Assembly: GCA_039720395.1 (NCBI GenBank)
Contig: CM077833.1
Location: 17,297,133-17,361,132, forward strand
Length of the DNA stretch: 64,000 nt
Source of the DNA: Liquidambar formosana
Lineage: Eukaryota; Streptophyta; Magnoliopsida; Saxifragales; Altingiaceae
Reading direction: 5' to 3'
The notes beneath the pieces were generated by a model. That model was not told where the DNA came from and did no database searches. It saw only the letters and a list, made by a program, of their open reading frames with translations. Made by a program: the position numbers and the translations under genes. Shown one piece after another: positions 59,543 through 64,000 of the stretch (positions within the stretch are counted from its first letter, which is position 1; every line of letters begins with the position of its first letter).

Positions 59543-62022
59543 TTATATATAAATGAGACTCATAATCAAAAGTAGAAGGGTACAGCAAATATGAAGTTAT
59601 GCAATGATAAATAACATGACGGGATGCAAATGATTGTCACTTGGCAGGCATCAACTCAAATTAAGTAAAATATCATAAAATTGTGGGTTTTGGAGCATTA
59701 CTTTGCCGGCTCTATTTGGCAATCAGTAGCCAACTAGCCATTGCCTATCAGGCTATCAAACAAGGGAAGGGTACAAAAACTGAAAAAGCTAAAAAGAATA
59801 AGGACGACTTAAAACAAATGAAGTTAAAGAATCCATGCATTGCATAAGATATTAGATATACCTACAAATTCATCCAAACTATTTGGTTTTCCTACGATGC
59901 TTGGGATTTGTGAGTAATGACTATAATCATCCTTCATTTTCATGCTATTGATAAGAATCCATCCAGTGTGCAGAAAGCATTACACTATGGAGGATGTACC
60001 ACTGACTGTTAAGTGGTGTTTGGAAGGGGAGGGACCACAAAAATTTTATCACAAGTAATTATGTTTGGATTGTATTGAATTCGTTGTGTCATTATCCTTA
60101 TGATGGGTATTTGCTTGTTTCTCCATGTATAGGGGTTTTTACCTTAGTTCTCAATTTTTGTTTGGCATTGGCACTCAATAAAGGGTTTTACTTTACAAAG
60201 TACAGGTACTATTTCCACACTTGTCACTGGAGATCTCTGTCTATTCTTTTTTATCAGAAACAAAATTTTACTAAAGAAAAGAGGAAAAAAAATTGATTTT
60301 TCACTATTAAAAATAAAATAAAAAAAAAGAATCTCCTCTAATAAAAAAACTAGAAAAGAAAAATAAATAGACAAATGGTACATTTGAGTAGAATTGTATA
60401 GCATAGCTTGTTTTGCACCTATTTATACAGATGGTTCATGTTAGGTGGCAACTAAAAACCCAGTTCAATCTTAACTTAAAAATCTGCCTTAGTTAACAAA
60501 TCATACTTAGCATGGGAGCATTGCCCCAGTAGATCAAGCACCATTTGGATCCATACTAGTTGCAAGCTAAATGCTTTTCCCTAGTACATTCTCACACTTG
60601 TTGATTCTTCCTTTCTCCCAATACATATCTTAAAATTAATTTTAAATTTAGCAACTATTTATTTCTTCATTAACCCATCCCAAGTGAACAGCTTAACTCT
60701 TTAGTTATGCAGTAAGCTAGTGCAATCAACTCTGTTATGCACAAAATGAGTAAATGACACCCCAAAAAGACACAATATAAATTATCTTCTCCGCAGAATA
60801 TATCAAAGTAATGTTCAGTGAATTCAGACATGAATGGATTTCCATCAGATTCAGTGAGTTAGCCCTTTCTGTCTCGGTCTTAACAACTGAAACGCAAATA
60901 TCGATAGCAAACCCAATTGGTTACAGAAGTGGAATACCAAAACAGTTGAGAATCTCAACTTCTCTAGCGCGGAAAATCTCTATTTCTGTTACTTTCAGAC
61001 ATTTTCTCAGCAACCAAACATAGCAGGTTCAAAAATCCTGATTCAAAATCTCAACTCAAACATACCATTGAATAAAAACCAAACACCAAACACAATCATA
61101 TTATTCTCATTTGCATGAAGCGCATACTTTTCTTGGGCCTTAGTTAAGGGAAAATGAAAAAAGAGAGTTCAAATTTTCAATTCCTTTCCCTTTCCCTCTC
61201 CCACATTTTCACAACCAAATATAGCATATTTAAAAACCCCAACTCAAAAGTTTTCAACTATATTCTTTTCTAGCTCTTTCTCAGCTACCAAAAATAACGA
61301 TACACAATTGGATGATTATGCTCAGTAATGGAATGTGTTACCTTCTTGGCTCCTAAGTACGGACAGTAAAATATATCAATATGAACATTAAACTCTCAAA
61401 TTATTTTCTATCACGACATTTTCTCAGCTACCAAACGTAGCAAATTCCAAAACCCCAATTTAAAACTCGACTTACTTTCTTCTCTCTCACTTTCCCATCA
61501 AACAAACATAACATAAAAAGAAAAAGAAAAACGAAGGGGCAACAGAATCAATCAATCAAACAGACAATTACCAACACATACCTCGCTCTCATCAACTCGC
61601 TTCCAACAATCCGGCTCCTCCCCATCCCACCCTCTATCCCCACCACTATCATTCCTCCCTCCTCTCCCAACACCACCACCACCACCATCGCCACCGCCAC
61701 CTCTACCTTTCCCTCCATATCCACGATCCTTCGACGAGTCCTCATCCCCAGACGATATGCTCAGCATCTCCACCTCCGAGTCATCGTCCTCCTCAACCCC
61801 ACCTCTCCGTCCCTTCTGCATCTGATTCAAAGAGCTCGAATTAGGGGTTTTCTGAACGGGAACCCTCTGCGAACGAGGCTGCGGTGGTGGCTGTATATAA
61901 TTCGCCACCGGCTTCGATTGTCTGGACGGTGGTTTCTGGTAATTCAGATCTCGTTGTGCTTGCTCCTTCAGCGCGATCTGCAGGAGCTCGTCTTCGTCTA
62001 TGTCGTCACTATCGGTAGACAT
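28717..62022 (-). CDS. SEC5: SEC5, exocyst complex component (EXOC2 homologue)
   Basis: Twenty-one coding exons, all GT-AG, join to 3327 bases: 1108 aa plus stop, close to the roughly 1090 aa of Arabidopsis SEC5A. SEC5 is a subunit of the octameric exocyst, which tethers secretory vesicles to the plasma membrane and is needed in plants for polar growth, cell plate and wall deposition. Seen in the sequence: N-terminus MSTDSDDIDEDELLQIALKE with QAQRDLNYQKPPS; an acidic and glycine-rich linker (about 75-130); the conserved DGEEPDCWKRV; GMECVDPLGLG; DAKLFLSRIHQDTSAADLEG; FERQAQAEKIRSVQGMLQRF; ELEPESDPVWHYLN; VDPHQRLLIVLSNIGYCKDE; and a basic tail ending RHRRR. The start is the first ATG, matching the family N-terminus. 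Only a tenth of the locus is coding. One gene was seen, so SEC5A versus SEC5B cannot be decided. Confidence 0.97.
28939..29790 (-). other. SEC5 intron 20
   Basis: 852 bp. Near 29395-29470 it holds CCAACTACTTGGGGTCAACTACATGAATC followed by a poly-T run. This resembles a widespread plant interspersed repeat usually written as CCAACTAGTTGGGGTCGGCTACATGAATC. Confidence 0.7.
29791..30003 (-). CDS. SEC5: SEC5 exon 20
   Basis: Residues 965-1035, LEYFETILNPYFTPDARESL... to PDDLI. Acceptor TTTCTGCAG, donor GATT|GTAAGA. It contains the conserved GHHRRPTRGSED stretch. Confidence 0.95.
30004..31764 (-). other. SEC5 intron 19
   Basis: 1761 bp. Most of it (about 30085-31390) is an inserted element rich in GATATCGA and GATATATCG words, described separately. 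Confidence 0.85.
30085..31390. mobile_element. GATATATCG-rich inserted element
   Basis: Bounded by CTTTAATATCGATATCGATGG (from 30082) on the left and, in reverse complement, CTTTAATTTTGACGATATCGACGAT on the right. Both ends are dense in CGATATATCG-type palindromes (30085-30165 and 31135-31385). The interior is AT-rich with a poly-T and a TTC run near 30975-30995. There is no transposase. It fits a decayed DNA transposon or MITE-like repeat, superfamily unknown. Confidence 0.5.
31765..31914 (-). CDS. SEC5: SEC5 exon 19
   Basis: Residues 915-964, VFAGAKPLLDKTLGILVEGL... to LDANGFCQLMLE. Acceptor TTTTTGTTCCAG, donor GAG|GTGAAT. Confidence 0.95.
31915..32256 (-). other. SEC5 intron 18
   Basis: 342 bp of AT-rich intron; nothing else seen. 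Confidence 0.85.
32257..32313 (-). CDS. SEC5: SEC5 exon 18
   Basis: The shortest coding exon, 57 bp, residues 896-914, GVRDAAVELLHTLVAVHAE. Acceptor GTCTTGCAG, donor GAG|GTACTT. Confidence 0.95.
32433..32510 (-). CDS. SEC5: SEC5 exon 17
   Basis: Residues 870-895, ANLIRSAAVNYLLDAGVQWG then GAPAVK. Acceptor CTTTTAG, donor AAA|GTGAGA. Confidence 0.95.
32877..33180 (-). mobile_element. 5'-truncated L1 LINE 3' end
   Basis: On the minus strand the translation gives VIWIERNFRIF, the W-ERN-R-F hallmark near the C-terminus of plant L1 reverse transcriptases, followed by SFWAHSSKEF and SADWRAA. A 3' UTR and an A-rich end (TTGATAAAAAAAA) follow. Stops and frameshifts are present. The insertion lies in the same orientation as SEC5. 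Confidence 0.75.
33485..33518. repeat. oligo-C / oligo-A junction
   Basis: C18 directly followed by A16 on the plus strand. A similar C21-A19 junction is at 35572-35611 and C13-A9 at 40994-41015. Confidence 0.9.
34310..34652 (-). mobile_element. TRIM (miniature LTR element)
   Basis: Read on the minus strand: 5' LTR 34652-34539 ending CTTAAACA; primer site TGGTAGCAAAGTATG right after it; internal part of about 110 bp; purine tract GGGGGGGAAGAGGGAG; 3' LTR 34425-34310 starting TGTTGGAAAGTCCCA and ending CCTAACA. LTRs are about 115 bp, with no coding sequence. It shares the GGGCCCTCCACCTAATAGCTTA core with the TRIM at 40606-40959. A clean target duplication was not seen. Confidence 0.8.
34654..34671. 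repeat. oligo-C run
   Basis: C18 directly at the 5' LTR border of the TRIM. Confidence 0.9.
34756..34860 (-). mobile_element. partial TRIM LTR
   Basis: TGTTAGGAGAATTCAACTTA and the following sequence match the end of the LTR at 34310-34425 in the same orientation. It is cut off at about 34860, where the next TRIM starts in the opposite orientation. Confidence 0.6.
34862..35186 (+). mobile_element. TRIM (miniature LTR element), decayed
   Basis: The 5' LTR starts TGTCAGAAAGTCC (34862). A degenerate primer site, TATTATTAGAGCCA, lies at about 34974. The internal part contains the TTCGTGAGCCCATTTTTGTT motif, then CACATGGGGAG as purine tract. The 3' LTR is 35082-35186, from TGTTGAAATGTCCCACATC to CTTAACA. 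It matches the other TRIMs block by block. Confidence 0.75.
35572..35611. repeat. oligo-C / oligo-A junction
   Basis: C21 followed by A19 on the plus strand, then a short CA repeat at about 35624-35638. Confidence 0.9.
36793..36886 (-). CDS. SEC5: SEC5 exon 16
   Basis: Residues 838-869, REKDEEDSDLQDLVMSFSGL... to QYTFAK. Acceptor CTATCACAG, donor AAG|GTATAA. Confidence 0.95.
36887..37624 (-). other. SEC5 intron 15
   Basis: 738 bp. It contains a T-rich tract running into G16 at 37375-37390, a reverse-polarity version of the oligo-C/oligo-A junctions. No bounded element seen. Confidence 0.85.
37625..37859 (-). CDS. SEC5: SEC5 exon 15
   Basis: Residues 760-838, GHLEHIGGELAQTKSS... with the conserved VDPHQRLLIVLSNIGYCKDE and ELYNKYKLIWLHSR. 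Acceptor TTAATCAG, donor TAG|GTATGT. Confidence 0.95.
37965..38080 (-). CDS. SEC5: SEC5 exon 14
   Basis: Residues 721-760, MIQSLRSEATRSEDIFVQLQ... to VRLAFLNCFLDFA. Acceptor CTTTCCAG, donor GCTG|GTATGA. Confidence 0.95.
39223..40201. mobile_element. insertion inside the LINE, with 12-bp flanking repeats
   Basis: 979 bp between ATTGAACAACAC (39211-39222) and ATTGAGCAACAC (40202-40213), an 11/12 match that fits a retroposon target duplication. Both ends hold GC-rich words on the theme of AAGGCG and GCTTACGCC (39250-39400, 40115-40190). The SINE at 39724-39926 sits within it. Family not recognised. Confidence 0.55.
39724..39926 (+). mobile_element. tRNA-derived SINE
   Basis: Box A-like GGTAGCTTAGTTGGCAAG at about 39734 and box B-like AAGTTCGACTC at about 39780 mark an internal RNA polymerase III promoter. 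A tRNA-unrelated body follows, and it ends TTATTATCAAAAAACA. It is flanked by TAAGTTTGT at 39715-39723 and 39927-39935, a 9-bp target duplication. Confidence 0.8.
40606..40959 (+). mobile_element. TRIM (miniature LTR element), complete
   Basis: 5' LTR 40606-40724 (TGTTGAAAAA...GTTCTAACA); primer site TGGTATCAAAGCAC at 40725; internal part of about 105 bp; purine tract CTGAGGGGGAG; 3' LTR 40844-40959 (TGTTAGAAAGTCCC...GTCTTAGA). The flanks AGTTA (40601-40605) and AATTA (40960-40964) are a probable 5-bp target duplication with one mismatch. It has no coding capacity and would depend on another element's enzymes. The LTRs share GGGCCCTCCACC. Confidence 0.87.
40994..41015. repeat. oligo-C / oligo-A junction
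   Basis: C13 followed by A9. Confidence 0.85.
41153..41186. repeat. (AG)n microsatellite
   Basis: About 17 AG units, preceded by a short TA run. Confidence 0.9.
41373..41408. repeat. (CA)n microsatellite
   Basis: Eighteen CA units. Confidence 0.9.
42026..42350 (+). mobile_element. 5'-truncated L1 LINE end beside a SEC5 splice site
   Basis: 325 bp flanked by a perfect 12-bp target duplication, AGTAAGCTCTAA, at 42014-42025 and 42351-42362. The plus strand encodes the end of an L1 RT: FGAYGERNLRTFEG fits the W-ERN-R-FE motif, followed by KSIIDLKSLIMNLFLWH. It ends in an A-rich (AAAT)n tail. It is antisense to SEC5, and the right duplicate ends 7 bp before the donor GT (42370-42369) of SEC5 intron 13. 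Confidence 0.88.
42371..42581 (-). CDS. SEC5: SEC5 exon 13
   Basis: Residues 651-721, VTALRLLHSEITKIYILRLC... to GSAMDQINL. Acceptor GTGTGCAACAG, donor ATTT|GTAAGT. It contains CSWMRASTEEISKDESWVPV. Confidence 0.95.
42664..42790 (-). CDS. SEC5: SEC5 exon 12
   Basis: Residues 609-651, VQNTFHDFEESNILCPYMSN... to KESAPSIA. Acceptor CTGGTGCAG, donor GCTG|GTATCT. Confidence 0.95.
42791..43261 (-). other. SEC5 intron 11
   Basis: 471 bp; no bounded element seen. An open plus-strand stretch at 42757-43173 is antisense to the intron and exon 12 and has no family resemblance. Confidence 0.85.
43262..43405 (-). CDS. SEC5: SEC5 exon 11
   Basis: Residues 561-608, SSQVSAESNVSTSANKTEEK... to TISAYEVK. 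Acceptor TCTGTTTCAG, donor AAG|GTATAT. It contains the conserved YSTHSLDEVSGMIR. Confidence 0.95.
43406..45920 (-). other. SEC5 intron 10
   Basis: 2515 bp of AT-rich sequence. I see no bounded transposon or gene in it. Confidence 0.85.
45921..46112 (-). CDS. SEC5: SEC5 exon 10
   Basis: Residues 497-560, SDVDYSLALGYTHQLVDSQP... to FSGKFAK. Acceptor TGCTATCAG, donor AAG|GTATTT. It contains LKGRYIRRLTAVLIHHIPAF. Confidence 0.95.
46208..46345 (-). CDS. SEC5: SEC5 exon 9
   Basis: Residues 451-496, NHRIRGLLEKCTLDHETRME... to QQESNQS. Acceptor TTTTGGCAG, donor TCT|GTAAGT. It is read directly from the sequence; it was too broken by splice sites to show as a long open frame. Confidence 0.95.
46346..46726 (-). 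other. SEC5 intron 8
   Basis: 381 bp of AT-rich intron; nothing else seen. Confidence 0.85.
46727..46801 (-). CDS. SEC5: SEC5 exon 8
   Basis: Residues 426-450, LENTVRLLLELEPESDPVWH then YLNIQ. Acceptor CTTCGGGCAG, donor CAG|GTCCTG. This is among the most conserved parts of plant SEC5. Confidence 0.95.
46802..50330 (-). other. SEC5 intron 7
   Basis: 3529 bp. It holds a diverged direct repeat of about 65 bp at 48585-48650 and 48822-48888, sharing GAAATCACC-AATTAT-CTTCTCGC and ATCATTTTGGTACACTCCTC. The 47340-48010 part reads like a decayed repeat (CATTACGTAACGGGCC). Open stretches here lack family resemblance. Confidence 0.8.
50331..50435 (-). CDS. SEC5: SEC5 exon 7
   Basis: Residues 391-425, VGILKRVLEEVEKVMHEFKG... 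to IDLTD. Acceptor CACTTTCAG, donor GAC|GTAAGA. Confidence 0.95.
50436..53998 (-). other. SEC5 intron 6
   Basis: 3563 bp. Its main content is a LINE 3' end at 51890-52555 on the opposite strand, and an (AAT/ATT)n region at 53047-53095. Confidence 0.85.
51890..52555 (+). mobile_element. 5'-truncated L1 LINE 3' end
   Basis: On the plus strand the reading gives a VWGPQAPAKVGFF-like segment, as in the L1 RT region that precedes the zinc-binding motif. Then comes a T-run of about 21 bases, then a KRE-like WRERN-RR-F relic near 52290-52310 (GTGTGGAAAGAGAGAAACAG). A 3' UTR and a poly-A tail at about 52538-52554 follow. Stops and frameshifts are present. It is antisense to SEC5. The 5' limit is approximate. 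Confidence 0.7.
53999..54157 (-). CDS. SEC5: SEC5 exon 6
   Basis: Residues 338-390, AQAEKIRSVQGMLQRFRTLF... to IVLPSH. Acceptor TAATTGTAG, donor CAT|GTACGC. It contains ISKGEYDLAVREYRKAKSIV. Confidence 0.95.
54286..54413 (-). CDS. SEC5: SEC5 exon 5
   Basis: Residues 295-337, DIESKLRRIEEDPEGSGTSH... to FEPLFERQ. Acceptor TTGTACAG, donor CAG|GTGCAT. Residue 295 is split with exon 4. Confidence 0.95.
54632..54826 (-). CDS. SEC5: SEC5 exon 4
   Basis: Residues 230-295, EKLLYFSEKFDAKLFLSRIH... to CKTTID. Acceptor TTTTTGCAG, donor GATG|GTATGC. It contains QDTSAADLEGGALALKTDLK, the start of the vesicle-tethering helical rod. Confidence 0.95.
55990..56104 (-). mobile_element. tRNA-like SINE relic
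   Basis: On the minus strand, CTATTAGCTCAATTGGTTAA (box A-like) is followed about 35 bp later by GCAGGTTCGAATC (box B). A CCCCCCCGTGGGGGG palindrome comes next. Spacing and boxes fit a tRNA-derived RNA polymerase III promoter, but the tRNA arms do not pair well, so a working tRNA gene is unlikely. Confidence 0.55.
57180..57275 (-). mobile_element. retroposon 3' fragment
   Basis: Minus strand: GGGTGCCAACCTGGTTGGGATACTAGGAG...GTAGCCCCCTTCTTTG followed by a pyrimidine- and A-rich tail. The wording resembles a common plant interspersed repeat ending. The family was not settled and no target duplication was found. Confidence 0.4.
57381..57395. repeat. oligo-C run
   Basis: C15 preceded by GAAA and followed by ACCCCCACA. 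Confidence 0.9.
58677..58771 (-). CDS. SEC5: SEC5 exon 3
   Basis: Residues 198-230, IIDNKSLRLITESLESSPSK... to DANLR. Acceptor GTACTGACAG, donor CGAG|GTATTT. Confidence 0.95.
58772..59258 (-). other. SEC5 intron 2
   Basis: 487 bp of AT-rich intron; nothing else seen. Confidence 0.85.
59259..59410 (-). CDS. SEC5: SEC5 exon 2
   Basis: Residues 148-198, LGRRVREMRETRAVPVAQKF... to GMECVDPLGLG. Acceptor CTTCTGTAG, donor GGG|GTAAAT. It was not visible as a long open frame and is read from the sequence. Confidence 0.95.
59411..61581 (-). other. SEC5 intron 1
   Basis: 2171 bp. It contains a compound microsatellite (59493-59540). In its 5'-proximal part, a motif close to TTTTCTCAGCAACCAAACATAGCA recurs in four diverged copies (near 61000, 61205, 61280 and 61420). 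Confidence 0.85.
59493..59540. repeat. (TG)n(AG)n compound microsatellite
   Basis: About 14 TG units directly followed by 10 AG units, inside SEC5 intron 1. Confidence 0.92.
61582..62022 (-). CDS. SEC5: SEC5 exon 1 with start
   Basis: Residues 1-147. It starts at ATG 62022 (MSTDSDDIDEDELLQIALKE), as in Arabidopsis SEC5A. Then come a proline/glutamine-rich segment, an acidic segment (EEDDDSEVEMLSISSGDED) and a glycine-rich stretch near residues 100-130, then DGEEPDCWKRVDESE. Donor GAG|GTATGT. The Gly-rich stretch also opens other frames, which are shadows. Confidence 0.96.
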
Positions 62023-62996
62023 TTTCCGTATATGTGTGTGTATTTGTGCAATGGATCTGAGGAGTAATGATTGTTAGAAATGTATGGAGGTATATACTGT
62101 AACGAGGGGAGAAAGGTCGAAGGCGGAAGAATGAGGTGGGGTAATGTTACGGTGAGGTTGCTCGGATGTTGTGTTAATGAGTTGCCGCTGTGTATGGCTG
62201 ACACCTGGATTTGGTGAGTTTGGGAAGGGGGACAGTGGAGACCGGTTTTATTTGGCTGGTGTTATCCTGGTTAAGGTTGTTTAAAACTTTCCCAATTTTG
62301 AATTTTGGATAAGTCATTACGTGGCTAAATTTTGTGCAGATTTTTTCTCTTTGGAGTTTGGGCTTTTGCCGGGTAATTTTCAGCGATAGAAATTTCCCTT
62401 TTTCACCTTCTTCTTTTGCTAAAATTACTTCTATATCACTAGCGTTTTAAACTTCCCCTTGAACTTTCCTATTTTGCTGTTGGGTGCATTTAGAGTGCTT
62501 TGTTGCTGCACCTTCTCCCACGAGCTCTAGACTCCTCTTTTTCTAGGACTTTTCTTCGCCGCTCACTGTTAATCACATTTTCTTTCTTGATTCGATTAGG
62601 AATTCACTTTTCAAACTTGATTGAGATAATTTCAACACCATATGAAGTTGTTTGGTAACATAAAATGATTTCTAATGAAATTGGTGTCACTATCATGAAC
62701 AAATGTGATTTTGATGTTTATGTATTTGTCAATTCTCACAATGTCACCCAATCATGCAACCAAGCTATAAGTGAAGCACACGGGCATTCTTGGCGTTTAT
62801 GTTAATGATTTTTTTATTTTTTTATAAAATAAAATTAATATTAGTGTCAAAAGCTTAGCACAAGTACAAAAGAAAAAAAAAAAAAAAAACAAGGGCAAAG
62901 CAATGGTATTCTGTATTAAGATATATTTACTTTTGGGCATAGTGATTGTACTTTATTGCCATGGATGCTGTGATGACAATGAATGTACTTAAATTT
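62023..62996. other. SEC5 upstream region
   Basis: Presumed 5' UTR and promoter of SEC5 (minus strand) from 62023 up to about 62600. No clear TATA box is seen. From about 62800 an A/T-rich stretch with a poly-A run (62871-62889) looks like a retroposon tail fragment. Confidence 0.5.
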
Positions 62997-63012
62997 TGGC
63001 TATATTTCATGG

Positions 63013-63098
63013 GCCATTAGCCCTGCGTGGAGAGTAGGGATTAGTCGGACTCTAATAGTTCGGACACCTTGTTGCTTGGCAAAAAAAAAAAAAAACTG
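63013..63098 (+). mobile_element. short retroposon 3' tail with target duplication
   Basis: 86 bp between perfect 16-bp copies of TGGCTATATTTCATGG (62997-63012 and 63099-63114). The insert GGGATTAGTCGGACTCTAAT...GTTCGGACACC...TTGGC-poly(A) resembles the end of plant RTE-type LINEs or SINEs that share it (GGGATTAGTCGG...CCGGACACC). The A-run is followed by CTG. Confidence 0.8.
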
Positions 63099-63114
63099 TG
63101 GCTATATTTCATGG

Positions 63115-64000
63115 AGAACATGATGCTCAAGGCGATACGAAATTACCTGGTGAAGGATGACATAACAGGTTTTAATCTTGCGGTCATCGTTCATTCTACT
63201 GGTTTTCTTCTCTTCAAATGGCCACATTGATGTTGGGGCCATGCCGGAATTTTCACAAGCAGTAAGGGTCTAATTGGAACACGGAATTGGAAAAAAAAAA
63301 TTGAAGAATTCCAATTCCAATGAACAGAGACGATTGTCATAACTCCATTGTTAAAGGACAGAGACGATTGTCAATGAATATCTACACACACTCCCTTATG
63401 CATATACCCTATTTTAATACAACACATCTTCAAACAAACCCACGAATCCACCACCAGATCTAAGCCACAGCCCATCTTCAAAATCTGTTTCAGTTCTGAA
63501 CTGACCCAAATCTAAACCACAAACCATTTTCAACTTTTGTAGAAATTCTTCAAATCAAAACCAGATCTGTAATTCATTATTCGAAACGATATACATTGAA
63601 AAAAATTCCAGTCTTCAAAATGAAAGAGGGTTTGCTACAATTGCCAAAAAAAGAAAGAAAGAATCAAGAAAGAGGCAAAGAGATGACGGTGTATAGATCT
63701 GCAAACGCGAGAAACTCTTCCAGACTTCCATAGGAGATGGTGAAGCAGAGCAATATGAGAGAGACATTCGCAATGGAGCAATGAGGGAGTATAAAGCGAC
63801 AAACTCGTCATCATCAGCCTCCATAGCAAAGCGATGGCAAAGTGGAGGTTGTATTGAGGACTTGAGGGACTAACGAGAGAAGGCTACTTCACAATTCTAG
63901 CATTTGGAAATGCAATGCTTTGTCTCAGACCTAAGGAATTGGCAGGCTCGTGAAAATGTGTAATAGCCTAAAATGAATTCTACGGATTTATACACAGATA
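63115..64000. other. unassigned region at the right edge
   Basis: No gene recognised. Direct duplication of ACAGAGACGATTGTCA near 63326-63341 and 63358-63373. A minus-strand open stretch at 63615-63824 (MEADDDEFVALYSL...) could be the first exon of a gene or a repeat-derived frame. It has no family resemblance that I recognise, and the window ends here. Confidence 0.35.

Noticed and set aside
61548..61745. Second glycine/valine-rich minus-strand frame over SEC5 exon 1
   Set aside because: Shadow of the glycine-rich SEC5 exon 1 in another frame.
1..64000. A novel defence, biosynthetic or regulatory gene system
   Set aside because: Apart from LSM3, SEC5 and transposon relics I could not support any further protein-coding gene. 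No gene cluster is present.

Overview
This is nuclear DNA from a flowering plant, most likely a woody eudicot with a fairly large genome. The reasons are two conserved single-copy plant genes with GT-AG introns, AT-rich intergenic sequence, and dense plant retroelement remains: long Gypsy/Tat-type LTRs, miniature LTR elements (TRIMs), truncated L1 LINEs, tRNA-derived SINEs and MITEs. I cannot name the species. No bacterial genes, CRISPR array, rRNA gene or intact tRNA gene was seen.

Positions 1-19094 are a retrotransposon nest. A Ty3/Gypsy element of the Tat type (108-15756) is flanked by an exact 5-bp target duplication ATATG. It has a tRNA primer site, decayed gag, protease and the start of reverse transcriptase (RT), and no visible rest of pol. 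It has been hit by a solo LTR in gag (1532-6304, TSD ATAGA), which was itself hit by a second solo LTR (3311-5814, TSD CTTAC). Another solo LTR of the same family as the second lies in the 3' LTR (12391-15373, TSD CTAGT). Between the broken RT and the polypurine tract sits a foreign block with a 67-bp tandem repeat and a 1.9-kb LTR. A further solo LTR (15974-19089) lies just downstream.

Positions 20378-24342 hold LSM3 on the plus strand: three coding exons, 97 aa, a core subunit of the LSm1-7 and LSm2-8 rings used in mRNA decapping and U6 snRNP function. Its second intron contains a MITE, a 5'-truncated retroposon with a perfect 15-bp TSD, and a 102-bp tandem duplication ending at the last 3' splice site.

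Positions 24343-28716 are the intergenic space between the convergent genes LSM3 and SEC5. They contain a Stowaway MITE, a TRIM LTR remnant and a larger inverted-repeat element.

Positions 28717-62022 hold one gene on the minus strand, SEC5, an exocyst subunit of 1108 aa. I could place all 21 coding exons; the reading phase closes exactly and every intron is GT-AG. Only 3.3 kb of 33.3 kb is coding. The introns carry TRIMs, LINE 3' ends, SINEs, oligo-C/oligo-A junctions and a GATATATCG-rich element. One LINE insertion leaves only 7 bp between its target duplication and the 5' splice site of intron 13. Positions 62023-64000 are the SEC5 upstream region, with further retroposon tails and no recognisable gene.

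The two genes are housekeeping and unrelated in function: LSM3 acts in RNA processing and decay, SEC5 in tethering secretory vesicles to the plasma membrane. I found no previously undescribed biological system. The unusual content is the layered transposon history and how closely insertions approach splice sites without disrupting the inferred gene models.
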